Assembly: GCF_016009175.1 (NCBI RefSeq)
Contig: NZ_JADUCM010000001.1
Coordinates: 434,001 to 498,000, forward strand
DNA from: Pseudomonas alkylphenolica
GTDB lineage: Bacteria; Pseudomonadota; Gammaproteobacteria; Pseudomonadales; Pseudomonadaceae
Length of the DNA stretch: 64,000 nt
Direction of reading: 5' to 3'
The notes beneath the pieces were generated by a model, which made no database searches, was not told the DNA's origin, and worked only from the letters and a program-made list of their open reading frames with translations. This document shows, in pieces, positions 9,214 to 16,081 of this stretch (positions are counted from its first letter, which is position 1; each line of letters begins with the position of its first letter). The position numbers and the translations under genes are program-made.

Positions 9214-9531
9214 TCAGGCCGGGAACAGCTCGCTCAGCTTCATCGACAGCATCATGTCGCCTTCAACGCGCAGCTTGCCGCCCATGAAGGCCTGCATGCC
9301 GTCGGTTTCGCCGCTGACGATACCTTTGAGGGTTTCGCTGTCCAGCACCAGGGTGCAGTTGGCGTCGGCGTTTTCGCCTTCCTGGATTTCACAGGTGCCA
9401 TCCTTGACGATCAGGGCGTAGTGCTTGTCTTCGTCAGTGATGTTGAAACCGAACACCAGATCCAGACCGGCAGCAGCGGCAGGGTTGAACTTGGATTTCA
9501 TCGCTTCGACGGCTTTTGCTACATCGCTCAT
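9214..9531 (-). CDS. SCP2 sterol-carrier domain protein
   Basis: A 105-residue single-domain SCP2 protein. Recognisable segments are VFGFNITDEDKHYALIVKDGTCEIQEG, ANCTLVLDSETLKGIVSGE and a C-terminal GKLRVEGDMMLSMKLSELFP. The fold makes a hydrophobic tunnel that binds fatty acyl-CoA or lipids in the cytoplasm. It lies between the APH-like/SDR pair and the histidine phosphatase, all on the minus strand, supporting a shared lipid-related theme, with its own terminator downstream. Confidence 0.92.
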   Translation of the reverse strand: MSDVAKAVEAMKSKFNPAAAAGLDLVFGFNITDEDKHYALIVKDGTCEIQEGENADANCTLVLDSETLKGIVSGETDGMQAFMGGKLRVEGDMMLSMKLSELFPA

Positions 9532-9587
9532 GGTGTGTTCCTTATTAAGTGATTGGCGTGACCTGCAGGGTCACAACGAGCCGGTGT

Positions 9588-10298
9588 TCATCGGTAGGTG
9601 ATGAGCTCCGGCGCCCTCAACAGCTGCACATGGGCCTGACTGTTGAAGGAAGCCAGGGTCACCTCGCGGCCACGGTACTTCAGCTGGCTGAGCGAGGTGT
9701 TGATGATCTGCCAGTTCAGCGCGAACGCCTGGCTGGCAGTGATACGGGTAACCAGGTGGAGCAGGGCGGTGATGGTCCCGCCCGAGGTAAAGATGGCGAC
9801 GTTGTCGCCGCTGGCGGCCTGCGCAAGCACGCGCTGCAGCCCGCCGTTGACACGTTCGACAAAGGTAGCCCAGGACTCGATGTCATCACAGTCGTACTCG
9901 CCGTCATGCCAGCGCTGGATCATCAGTGCGAACAGGCGTTGAAATTCGCTGCGATGCTGCGCACCGTTACGCAGGATGTGCCGGGCTTCGGGTTCGTCTG
10001 CCAGCAGGCCGGGCAACAGGGTGCGGATTACCGCATCGGCGTCGAGTTCGTTGAAGGCGTTGTCGGTATCAACCTGCGGCACGGCGCAGCCTGTGCGCTG
10101 CATGGCCGCCAGGGCGAGGCGCGCGGTGTCCTGCTGACGGCGCAGGTCGCCGGCGACGCAGCGGACCAAGCGTATACCCACGTGCGCCAGGTGTTCACCG
10201 AGCGCTTCACTCTGGCGGATGCCCACGGGCGAGAGGACGTCGTAGTCGTCTGCACCGAATGAGGCCTGGCCATGTCGAATCAGGTAGATGCTGCCCAC
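9588..10298 (-). CDS. Histidine phosphatase family protein
   Basis: A 236-residue phosphoglycerate-mutase-like phosphatase. The catalytic RHG motif is at the N-terminus (IYLIRHGQASFG) and the second His lies in NVAIFTSGGTITAL, where the family usually has a SHG; here the His is missing (TSGG). The start is GTG at 10298, required to include the RHG strand. The small-molecule substrate is unknown. A well-formed promoter lies 30-58 bases upstream. Confidence 0.85.
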   Translation of the reverse strand: MGSIYLIRHGQASFGADDYDVLSPVGIRQSEALGEHLAHVGIRLVRCVAGDLRRQQDTARLALAAMQRTGCAVPQVDTDNAFNELDADAVIRTLLPGLLADEPEARHILRNGAQHRSEFQRLFALMIQRWHDGEYDCDDIESWATFVERVNGGLQRVLAQAASGDNVAIFTSGGTITALLHLVTRITASQAFALNWQIINTSLSQLKYRGREVTLASFNSQAHVQLLRAPELITYR

Positions 10299-10327
10299 GT
10301 TGTGCGCCTGCGGTAAGAATGAGGCCG

Positions 10328-10356
10328 AGGTTAGGGTGCCTCCAGCGGGCTGTCAA
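10328..10356 (-). promoter_or_regulatory. Sigma-70-type promoter of the histidine phosphatase gene
   Basis: On the minus strand: -35 TTGACA (perfect), 17-base spacer, -10 TAACCT, ending about 30 bases before the GTG start at 10298. The adjacent plus-strand DNA holds two AGCGTTTGAA copies (about 10371-10395), possibly an operator for the divergent ancestral sohB promoter. Confidence 0.65.
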
Positions 10357-10493
10357 CGAAAAAACATACAAGCGTTTGAAAAGAGCGTTTGAACTGCATT
10401 GCCGAACATTTCCTACGCTGGCAGGGGCACGGCGGCGTCGGTATGCTTGACTATCGGTTTGCGCCGTTCGGGCGCCGGCATGTTAAGGAGTTA

Positions 10494-10512
10494 CTGTGGA
10501 GTTTCTTGCAGA
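10494..10512 (+). repeat. attL core (19-bp direct repeat)
   Basis: CTGTGGAGTTTCTTGCAGA, identical to 16926-16944. It contains the sohB GTG start and first five codons. Upstream is the ancestral sohB leader with its ribosome site AAGGAG (about 10485-10490); downstream is element DNA. Confidence 0.92.
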
Positions 10513-10594
10513 CAGGGGCGCCACAAAGGTCAAAGCCACGCGGTACAAGGGCTGGACCACACATGATCACCACTGCCAAGCGAACCAATGTTAG
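10496..10594 (+). pseudogene. Detached sohB 5' end reading into the element
   Basis: The native sohB start (GTG with AAGGAG 6 bases upstream) remains on the left side. Its frame runs for the five sohB codons MEFLA and then through element sequence to a TAG at 10592-10594, giving a potential 32-residue peptide. The native sohB promoter therefore now points into the integrase gene and would drive this leader and possibly the integrase. This peptide is a product of the insertion site rather than a conserved gene. Confidence 0.7.
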
Positions 10595-12020
10595 AACCTT
10601 GTTAGAACTTGCCACGCCATGGGTCTACCGCAGGCAAGGCCGCTACACCCTCCGCATACGCCCGCTGGGCTCCAAAGCCACCTATACGCTCTCCCTCAAG
10701 ACGACCCATAGGCAAACCGCTGTGACCACCGCTAATCACCTGCTGACCACGCTGAGAACGTTCCATCTCGATAACCCTGAGGCGACTTGGGAGGATCTTC
10801 GGGAGCGCCTCAAGGAGATCGCAGAGGGCATCTTAGCAACTGGCTCTGTGTGGGATCGCTTCGACCCTATCAGTGGCTCCCCGGCTTATGGTGGCATCGG
10901 AGGTGTTTACGCTGACCTTCGACTCGACCTCGCTGAGATTGCCGCTACGATGCCGTTGAGTGTCGATCAGGCCAAGGCCGTGATGCTGGGGACCAAGATA
11001 ATGACCGCTGCTGAGGGGAGGGTAGAGGGCGACCTCATGGGCATCGTGGAGATACTTGAGGAAATGAAGCATGCTACTGACGTGCCTGTGTCTCTATCTG
11101 TTTTACCAGCCTCAAAGGCTCCTCAAGGTCCCGCCAACGCCACCATCTTCCAGCATCTCGCTGACCTTTACATGGAGGAACGCAAGGACGACCTCGAAGG
11201 CTCGACCAAGAAGAACCTGATGGCATCTATCAGGACCATCAGCGGGCTGCTCGGTGACTTGGATATGACGACTCATACACGGACGGACATGCTGGCCTTG
11301 AGGGAGAACCTGAAGGAGGGTAGACAGGTATCCACGGTGAACAAGATCCTGATTCATCTCTCCACTATCGCTAAATGGGCTGAGGCCAATGCCCACATCA
11401 ACAAGGCATTCGTAGACAAGCTTCAGATCCGTAAAGGCGCTGAGAGCCAGCGTAAGGAGTTCTCACCGGCTCAGGTAGCACAGCTCATGGAGCACGCCAA
11501 CAAGCTTCCTGCGACCGATTGGAAGCGCTGGGCGCTGAGCCTTGGGGTCGTCACTGGGCCGCGTATCGGGGAGATCTACCAGTTGACCTCGAAGGACATC
11601 TTTGAAGTTGATGGGCAGTTGGTCATGGACATAAACACCAATGACGGGAAGACCCTCAAGAACAAATTCAGCATTCGCAAGGTGCCCTTAGTGTCGGCCT
11701 TTGGGCTGGACTTAGAGGCGCTCAAGGAGTTCGCTGAGGCTGCCAACGGGAAGCTGTTCAAGATGTCACAGAGTGGCTTTGAACAGATGTTGAACCTGTT
11801 GATCCGTGACGTGCTGGGCACCGAGACCAAGACAGGGCTGTCATTCCATTCGTTGCGACATCACCTTTCGGGGTCCTTGAAGGCAGCGGCGGTATCCGTT
11901 GAGGTGTCCGATGCGATTACCGGGCATAGCTCTGGGTCGATCACGTATGACCGCTATGGGGCAGGAAGGGGCGTTGAGGTCGGCTTAATGGCTAAGGCTC
12001 TGATAAAGGCTTTTGCGTAG
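10563..12020 (+). CDS. Tyrosine-type site-specific integrase
   Basis: A 485-residue integrase. The N-terminal DUF6538-like arm-binding domain (residues 17-60: PWVYRRQGRYTLRIRPLG) is followed by a SAM-like core-binding domain (about 185-285, beginning ATIFQHLADLYMEERKDD) and the catalytic domain. Catalytic residues are R334 (GPRIGEIYQL), H429 and R432 (HSLRHH), H455 (TGHSSG) and nucleophile Y465 (YDRYG). The frame continues upstream through attL into the chromosome, so the start must be inside the element; ATG 10563 is the first. It would catalyse recombination at the sohB start. The TGTTAGA arm sites lie inside its first codons, so integrase binding could repress its own gene. Confidence 0.93.
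   Translation: MITTAKRTNVRTLLELATPWVYRRQGRYTLRIRPLGSKATYTLSLKTTHRQTAVTTANHLLTTLRTFHLDNPEATWEDLRERLKEIAEGILATGSVWDRFDPISGSPAYGGIGGVYADLRLDLAEIAATMPLSVDQAKAVMLGTKIMTAAEGRVEGDLMGIVEILEEMKHATDVPVSLSVLPASKAPQGPANATIFQHLADLYMEERKDDLEGSTKKNLMASIRTISGLLGDLDMTTHTRTDMLALRENLKEGRQVSTVNKILIHLSTIAKWAEANAHINKAFVDKLQIRKGAESQRKEFSPAQVAQLMEHANKLPATDWKRWALSLGVVTGPRIGEIYQLTSKDIFEVDGQLVMDINTNDGKTLKNKFSIRKVPLVSAFGLDLEALKEFAEAANGKLFKMSQSGFEQMLNLLIRDVLGTETKTGLSFHSLRHHLSGSLKAAAVSVEVSDAITGHSSGSITYDRYGAGRGVEVGLMAKALIKAFA
10586..10606 (+). repeat. Left arm-type integrase site (repeated at right end)
   Basis: A 21-base block identical to 16853-16873, in the same orientation. It contains TGTTAG at 10589 and 10600, 11 bases apart (one helical turn), 77 bases inside attL. 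Short direct repeats at helical spacing close to each core are the usual form of integrase arm-type sites. Confidence 0.7.
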
Positions 12021-12092
12021 GTGTTATGAATGCCTTCTCTGTCCACGAGAGGTCTGCTTTAATCGATGGTCATTCAATTGCAGGAGAGCATC

Positions 12093-12377
12093 ATGGGCGA
12101 GAATCTTGTTCAGATAACGTTGTCAGGTGGAGAGGTCGTCTCTTTTGAGGATACGGAGTATTCATTAGAGTTCCCGGCTGCTGACCTAATCACAGGTGCG
12201 GACGGCTCACAGGCATATCTATTAAAAGCCGGTACATTCTCTATCAAAACACCTGAGTTTAAAGGGTGGTTCGGAGCAGAGGGTGTGACCGTGGACGGTA
12301 CATTCTACGAGGTGAAAAGGAGCTTCAAGGTGCCAGTGCAGGACGAGGATTGGCTGATTTACCCAGTTGGTCATTAG
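12093..12377 (+). CDS. Hypothetical element protein, 94 aa
   Basis: A 94-residue acidic protein with no recognised family. The start at 12093 has CAGGAGAG 5-12 bases upstream, better than an in-frame ATG at 12066. It looks like a small all-beta fold (alternating segments LVQITLSGGEVVSFEDTEY, AYLLKAGTFSIKTPEF, GVTVDGTFYEVKRSFKV). It is the first gene after the integrase on the same strand. Confidence 0.6.
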   Translation: MGENLVQITLSGGEVVSFEDTEYSLEFPAADLITGADGSQAYLLKAGTFSIKTPEFKGWFGAEGVTVDGTFYEVKRSFKVPVQDEDWLIYPVGH

Positions 12378-12448
12378 TCAAGAATCCATCTCAGGTCTTC
12401 CGTTCTTTCGGGAGACCATGAAAGCCTTAATGTAATACGCGCAATTTC

Positions 12449-12861
12449 ATGGGCATCGAGCTGGATGTCCTCATGGGCCACCCTGAGCATGAACTGCTGT
12501 TGGTGGCGACCCAAGTGGCAAACGCCGCTGGCATGAAGGATGGCCGGGGCACCGCAAAGGCGTTCATTAGGGCTGCCAATCGGGCTGCCAATAAGGTGGG
12601 CCTCCAAATGCGTGATCTGGCTAATGGGGAGAATTTTCCCTATTGACTGAGGCCCAGTGTATCGAGGTGCTCCCTTATCCACGGTGGCGCGACACTTGGG
12701 TCATGTCCGAGTCGGATGTCTACCAGATGCTCCTACGGGGACACTCGCCACGCTCTGAGCCGTTCCGCAAGTGGGTCACCGAGGAAGTCCTTCCGACCAT
12801 CCGTAAGACCGGCAAGTACAACGCTGAGGACTCCAGCAACCCAGCGGTACTGCGTACCTGA
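12449..12861 (+). pseudogene. Bro-N antirepressor-like gene, broken by a -1 frameshift
   Basis: Two adjacent frames together encode one Bro-N domain. The first (12449-12646) gives MGIELDVLMGHPEHELLLVATQVANAAG, the usual start and WFVAxDVxxALG-like segment. The second, readable from about 12631 in the -1 frame, gives WVMSESDVYQMLLRG and EPFRKWVTEEVLPTIRKTGKY, the family signature ending. A single base change near 12631-12646 (within GAATTTTCCCTATTGA) separates them. Nothing of a C-terminal KilA-C or other partner domain follows. Bro-N proteins bind DNA and often act as phage antirepressors. Probably inactive, unless a frameshift is used. Confidence 0.7.
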
Positions 12862-12978
12862 TCGCGTTCCTATGAGAAATCTGAGCGACTCGCTGGGTCC
12901 TGGCCTTGGAGATTGAGCGTAGGAGCGCGCTGTAGATCGTGACTTTATAAGCTGTTCTGGTCATTCCTGATACTGTCG

Positions 12979-13001
12979 CAAAAACCCTCACTGTGGTTAA
13001 C
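12979..13001 (+). promoter_or_regulatory. gh-1/T7-type phage RNA polymerase promoter, copy 1
   Basis: AAAAACCCTCACTGTGG (12980-12996) matches the core of the late promoter of Pseudomonas T7-like phage gh-1 (as I recall it, AAAAACCCTCACT followed by A/G and TGG). The initiating G would be near 12996, 28 bases before the gene at 13024. The outer positions (first base and the +2 to +5 bases) are less well matched than in copy 2. Transcription should need a phage-type polymerase, which the element lacks. Confidence 0.75.
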
Positions 13002-13023
13002 CCACCACACGAGGACCATTCCA

Positions 13024-13650
13024 ATGACCAGCATCCCCGCCAACCTGCCACACCGCCACGTCGATCACGAGACCGGGCACATCCTCCACGTTGACCCGAT
13101 CACGGGCGAGGTCATCGCTCGTAGGTCAATGACCCGTCGCAAGAATCCAGAAGCCGAGTATCAGGCATGGGCTGACCAGCGCCGAGCTGAGGACCTGACC
13201 ACCGACTACATCACCGCCCAAGCTGGTCTGGTGAAGGTGGGGGATCTACCCACTTCAAGCGAACCTGAGCCAATCAAGCAAGGCCGTGGCCGACCTAAGA
13301 CGATCTTCAAGAACCCAGCGGTTGCCTTTATGCCGTTCCTTGTGATCCCCGATCCGCTGCCATGGGTGGCCGACATCATCCACGGTTCAATCTGCACCAG
13401 TGCCGGGACCAGTAACGGGAAGATCAACGTCAAGGCTCGTGCCGTAATCGGAGCGCTGTTCCTTTCGGAAATCTCAGCGGAAGCCTGCCAGACCAGTGAG
13501 TACACCTTGCGCACTGCCCAGCGCATCGCCAAGGCTGCCCGACATGCTGCCCATGGGATCGCATCGTATGTCGAGAGACATCCCAAGCTGAAGGCAGAAC
13601 TGGATGCCACTATTGAAGCGGAGGCTCTATTCTGGGTCTCTCAGGCTTAA
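13024..13650 (+). CDS. Unknown element protein with AT-hook-like and HTH-like segments, 208 aa
   Basis: The first gene after phage-type promoter copy 1. It has 208 residues: a charged N-terminal part (1-85), a short basic GRGRPK at 87-92 resembling an AT-hook, a hydrophobic middle (97-120), and a C-terminal helical region (about 146-180, LSEISAEACQTSEYTLRTAQRIAKAARHA) that reads like a helix-turn-helix. It could bind DNA and act in replication, regulation or interference with the helper phage, but no family is recognised. Ribosome site GAGGA lies 8 bases before the ATG. Confidence 0.65.
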   Translation: MTSIPANLPHRHVDHETGHILHVDPITGEVIARRSMTRRKNPEAEYQAWADQRRAEDLTTDYITAQAGLVKVGDLPTSSEPEPIKQGRGRPKTIFKNPAVAFMPFLVIPDPLPWVADIIHGSICTSAGTSNGKINVKARAVIGALFLSEISAEACQTSEYTLRTAQRIAKAARHAAHGIASYVERHPKLKAELDATIEAEALFWVSQA

Positions 13651-13684
13651 CGTCGGATAATATAGAAAAACTTTCAGACGACCA

Positions 13685-13763
13685 TTCAGCTCATCGACAC
13701 CGGATCGTTCAGCTCATCGACCAGACCCAGAGGGAGAGGGGTAATTGTTAATTACAACCCCTC
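13685..13763. repeat. Tandem 14-bp repeat plus hairpin between element genes
   Basis: TTCAGCTCATCGAC occurs at 13685-13698 and 13708-13721 (23-base period). A hairpin follows at 13736-13763: 7-bp stem GAGGGGT/ACCCCTC enclosing an AT-rich loop. There is no T run after it, so it is more likely an mRNA-processing or operator structure than a terminator. It lies in the 155-base gap before the gene at 13806. Confidence 0.55.
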
Positions 13764-13805
13764 CTCGAAAAGGAACCTTAAAGACCAACACAAAGGAGAC
13801 CATCC

Positions 13806-14138
13806 ATGTCCACCATCTTGTCCTACCCAGCCATCTCTACGCTCACCCAAGACAACCTTGAGTTCCTCTCAGTCACCTTTCCCAAACCAACCCGGTCTCA
13901 ATTGATCGCCCTGCGCAGTGTCCTCAATGACCAAAAGGCACCTTGGAGGACCTACGCTCGTGGATTGGTCTCCATCGACAAGGACGCCATGCTCAAAGAG
14001 GTAGCATTTAAGTGCTCCCCGAGGACTGCTGACAGCGTGTCCCTTCTGATTGATTGTGGGGTCTGCCTCCAAGCTGTCGCTACGACGCCCTTGAAGATCC
14101 CCATGGCGGGAACTGAGCAAATCTCGCTCAGGCTTTGA
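13806..14138 (+). CDS. Hypothetical element protein, 110 aa
   Basis: A 110-residue protein of unknown family, MSTILSYPAISTLTQDN onwards, with a basic middle and three Cys residues. It has a very strong ribosome site (AAAGGAG, 9 bases from ATG), typical of phage late genes, and is the second gene downstream of phage-type promoter copy 1. The second phage-type promoter starts 21 bases after its stop. Confidence 0.6.
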   Translation: MSTILSYPAISTLTQDNLEFLSVTFPKPTRSQLIALRSVLNDQKAPWRTYARGLVSIDKDAMLKEVAFKCSPRTADSVSLLIDCGVCLQAVATTPLKIPMAGTEQISLRL

Positions 14139-14158
14139 GATGCCCGTCAAGGTGTCGT

Positions 14159-14181
14159 TAAAAACCCTCACTATGGCTACA
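14159..14181 (+). promoter_or_regulatory. gh-1/T7-type phage RNA polymerase promoter, copy 2
   Basis: TAAAAACCCTCACTATGG (14159-14176) followed by CTACA. It agrees with the remembered gh-1 consensus at 22 of 23 positions, counting degenerate ones. It shares with copy 1 an uninterrupted 13-base AAAAACCCTCACT and the following R-TGG. It would direct a transcript through the candidate scaffold and capsid genes to the terminator at 15891. The 240-base leader (14182-14421) contains a bulged ACCGT/ACGGT hairpin at about 14219-14243 and no convincing ORF. Confidence 0.85.
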
Positions 14182-14421
14182 GGGACATCTCACCAGAAAA
14201 AAAAGATTCTCCATTAGCTCACAACGACCGTCGCCACGGTTGTCCTTTCGATGCCCTTCAGGCTTGCCATGTCCTGATCCAGCATCAGCCACACCACCCA
14301 ATCAAGAACCTATTCGTCAGCCTTGGAAGATGCCCACGCGGCTCCCTCCTTGCCGTCTTGTCGTGCGCGTCTATGGCGCCAAGGCTGAGCGAATGGGTCA
14401 CCTCACAGGAGACCAAACACC

Positions 14422-14817
14422 ATGCAAATCACCATCACCAAAGTCCTGAAGAACGAAGTCACTGTGTCGGGCCAGACCCTGAGCCGTGAGTACGTCGAGG
14501 CCATCATGCTGCCCGTACTGATCGCTCAATGCGGCACCGTCCGGGGGCGTCAATTCGAGATCGTTAAGGCCTTCGATGAGGCTGGCCTGTCGCTCGCTGC
14601 GATTCCCGAGGTCGCCCGAGAGTACGCCATAGACAAGGCAGAGAAGGCCCGTGAGCGTCTCCGTCAACAAGCTGAGGCCAATGCCCACGCTGAGCGACTC
14701 CGTGAAGCTACGCCCCGTGAGCTGGCCCAAGCGAAGGCCGACAAGGAAGCCCGAGCGGCTGCCATTCGTGAACACGGCGAGCGTGTCCGTGCTGCCTCTC
14801 GTAACTCTGGCTGGTAA
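14422..14817 (+). CDS. Candidate scaffolding-like protein, 131 aa
   Basis: A 131-residue protein with a small N-terminal domain (about 1-68, MQITITKVLKNEVTVSG onwards) and a long, highly charged helix from about 69 to 125 rich in Ala, Glu, Arg and Lys (KAEKARERLRQQAEANAHAE). Phage scaffolds are often short, helical, highly charged and encoded directly before the capsid gene, which is the arrangement here. No sequence family was recognised, so the role is inferred from position and composition. Ribosome site CAGGAGA lies 10 bases before the ATG. Confidence 0.55.
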   Translation: MQITITKVLKNEVTVSGQTLSREYVEAIMLPVLIAQCGTVRGRQFEIVKAFDEAGLSLAAIPEVAREYAIDKAEKARERLRQQAEANAHAERLREATPRELAQAKADKEARAAAIREHGERVRAASRNSGW

Positions 14818-14869
14818 TGACCCAGCAACGCCCACCACTTACTTCATCTAATTCAGGAGAAACATTCCC

Positions 14870-15871
14870 ATGCGCCTACCTAACCAATACGAAAAGCCAT
14901 CGACCTACTACACCTCGATCACCGATGGTCAGAATGGGTCGATCCGCTTCAACACTGCTGACATCTGCACTGAGAACGAAGCAGCCACCGATGTGTCCGT
15001 CTATGTGGAAGCCCTGACCGAGGGTCTCGACGAATTCCTAAACAGCGATGAGTGGCGTGAGGCTGCCATGGAGGCAAGCCCTTGCGAGTTCCGTCCGTCC
15101 GGCTCAGGTGCCACGGGTCAACAAATCATCACCATGGCTGATCGTTCGGTCACCTTCGACCCTCGCAAGAACTGGGATAACCAGACCATCTCGAAGGGCG
15201 AAGTCCTGGCCGGGTCTGTGATCTTCACCGAACCCACCGACACCGCTTTGGTCATCAGCCACCGCTTCACCATCCTCGACCACACCTTGTTGGCAGGCTT
15301 CACCGAGGGCTCCATGAACCAGACCGCTGAGAAGCTGTTGCGGGACATCGAGCATGGTGCCGCTGGCAAGATCGCTGCAATCCTCTCGACTGCCCCAAGC
15401 ACTGAGAGCGTCTCCACGACCAAGCCAACCGGCAAGCCTGTAGAGATCGCTGAGGACCTCATCGACATCTTGACGATGAACATCAACCAGACCGTGGGCA
15501 CCTCGCTGGCTGACTTCGTGGTCCTGCTCCCTGTTTCGATGGTGGCCGTTCTGGAGCGTGCTGCTCAACGGGCTGGCGTAGAGGACATCGAAGCCCTGAT
15601 CGGCACCTCTGTGCAACCATACGCCGGTACTGACTATGGTCTGTTCCTGCTGCCCAAGATGTTTACCTCGCTGAGCTACCGCGAAGGTCGCAACGGTGAC
15701 GTGTGGAAGATCCAAGCGACCCGCAACGGCGCCCATCAGTGCTGGGACGTTGAGATCATGGCCGTCGTGGACATCGTTGCTAACGGCAAGGTCCGTGTGA
15801 AGCTGACCGCTGATGGTCTCCAGACCGAGGCTGTGGCCTTCCCGATGATCACCCGCATCACCTTGAACTGA
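14870..15871 (+). CDS. Candidate major capsid protein, 333 aa
   Basis: A 333-residue protein whose layout resembles HK97-fold/P22-type coat proteins: an extended N-terminal arm and helix (1-70), a beta-rich stretch (about 85-140), a long spine-like helical region (about 155-210, LLRDIEHGAAGKIAAIL), a family-like DFVVLLPVSMVAVLERAAQRAG (about 220-243), a GTDYGLFLLPKM segment and a beta-rich end. Size and position (last gene of the transcript, after a scaffold-like gene, before a terminator) agree. It does not resemble the T7/gh-1 capsid protein 10, so a helper phage capsid is unlikely to be the source. Evidence is layout only. Confidence 0.5.
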   Translation: MRLPNQYEKPSTYYTSITDGQNGSIRFNTADICTENEAATDVSVYVEALTEGLDEFLNSDEWREAAMEASPCEFRPSGSGATGQQIITMADRSVTFDPRKNWDNQTISKGEVLAGSVIFTEPTDTALVISHRFTILDHTLLAGFTEGSMNQTAEKLLRDIEHGAAGKIAAILSTAPSTESVSTTKPTGKPVEIAEDLIDILTMNINQTVGTSLADFVVLLPVSMVAVLERAAQRAGVEDIEALIGTSVQPYAGTDYGLFLLPKMFTSLSYREGRNGDVWKIQATRNGAHQCWDVEIMAVVDIVANGKVRVKLTADGLQTEAVAFPMITRITLN

Positions 15872-15890
15872 CCCAAGGGAATCCCTTAGA

Positions 15891-15928
15891 CGCCCCGTAA
15901 GGCCGCCCGAGAGGGGACGGCTGGGGCG
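15891..15928 (+). terminator. Structured terminator after the capsid-like gene
   Basis: Nested stem: outer CGCCCC/GGGGCG, middle GCCG/CGGC, inner CCC-GAGA-GGG, 19 bases after the stop, followed by GCTTTACCC. A smaller AAGGG-AAT-CCCTT hairpin precedes it (15875-15887). A large GC-rich hairpin with a short T run after the capsid gene is also where T7-like phages place their main late terminator. The rest of the gap to 16081 shows nothing recognisable. Confidence 0.65.
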
Positions 15929-16081
15929 CTGCTTTACCCAACCCTATCGCCTGTCGCTGCGGCACCCATCAAGCAACAGTCTTCTCTCTGGGAGTTGCTC
16001 AAGGCGGCCCTTCGGTCGAAGTCCTTGGGGATGTCTGAGTTTTACTAAGTGGCGGTGAAGGGTGAGTGCTAAGAGCAATAC

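Noticed and set aside
10389..10562. Upstream extension of the integrase frame across attL
   Set aside because: It would draw on chromosomal DNA outside the element and includes the sohB ribosome site; the start must lie inside the element.
11096..11104. ATCTGTTTT inside the integrase gene, resembling the T7 polymerase pause/termination signal used at concatemer junctions
   Set aside because: It fits the idea of helper-driven packaging, but a 7-base core is expected about once by chance in 6.4 kb on two strands, and it lies upstream of both phage-type promoters in the linear map.
14240..14449. Open frame of 69 codons between phage promoter copy 2 and the scaffold-like gene
   Set aside because: It lacks a ribosome site, overlaps the well-supported gene at 14422 and has a composition unlike the neighbouring proteins.
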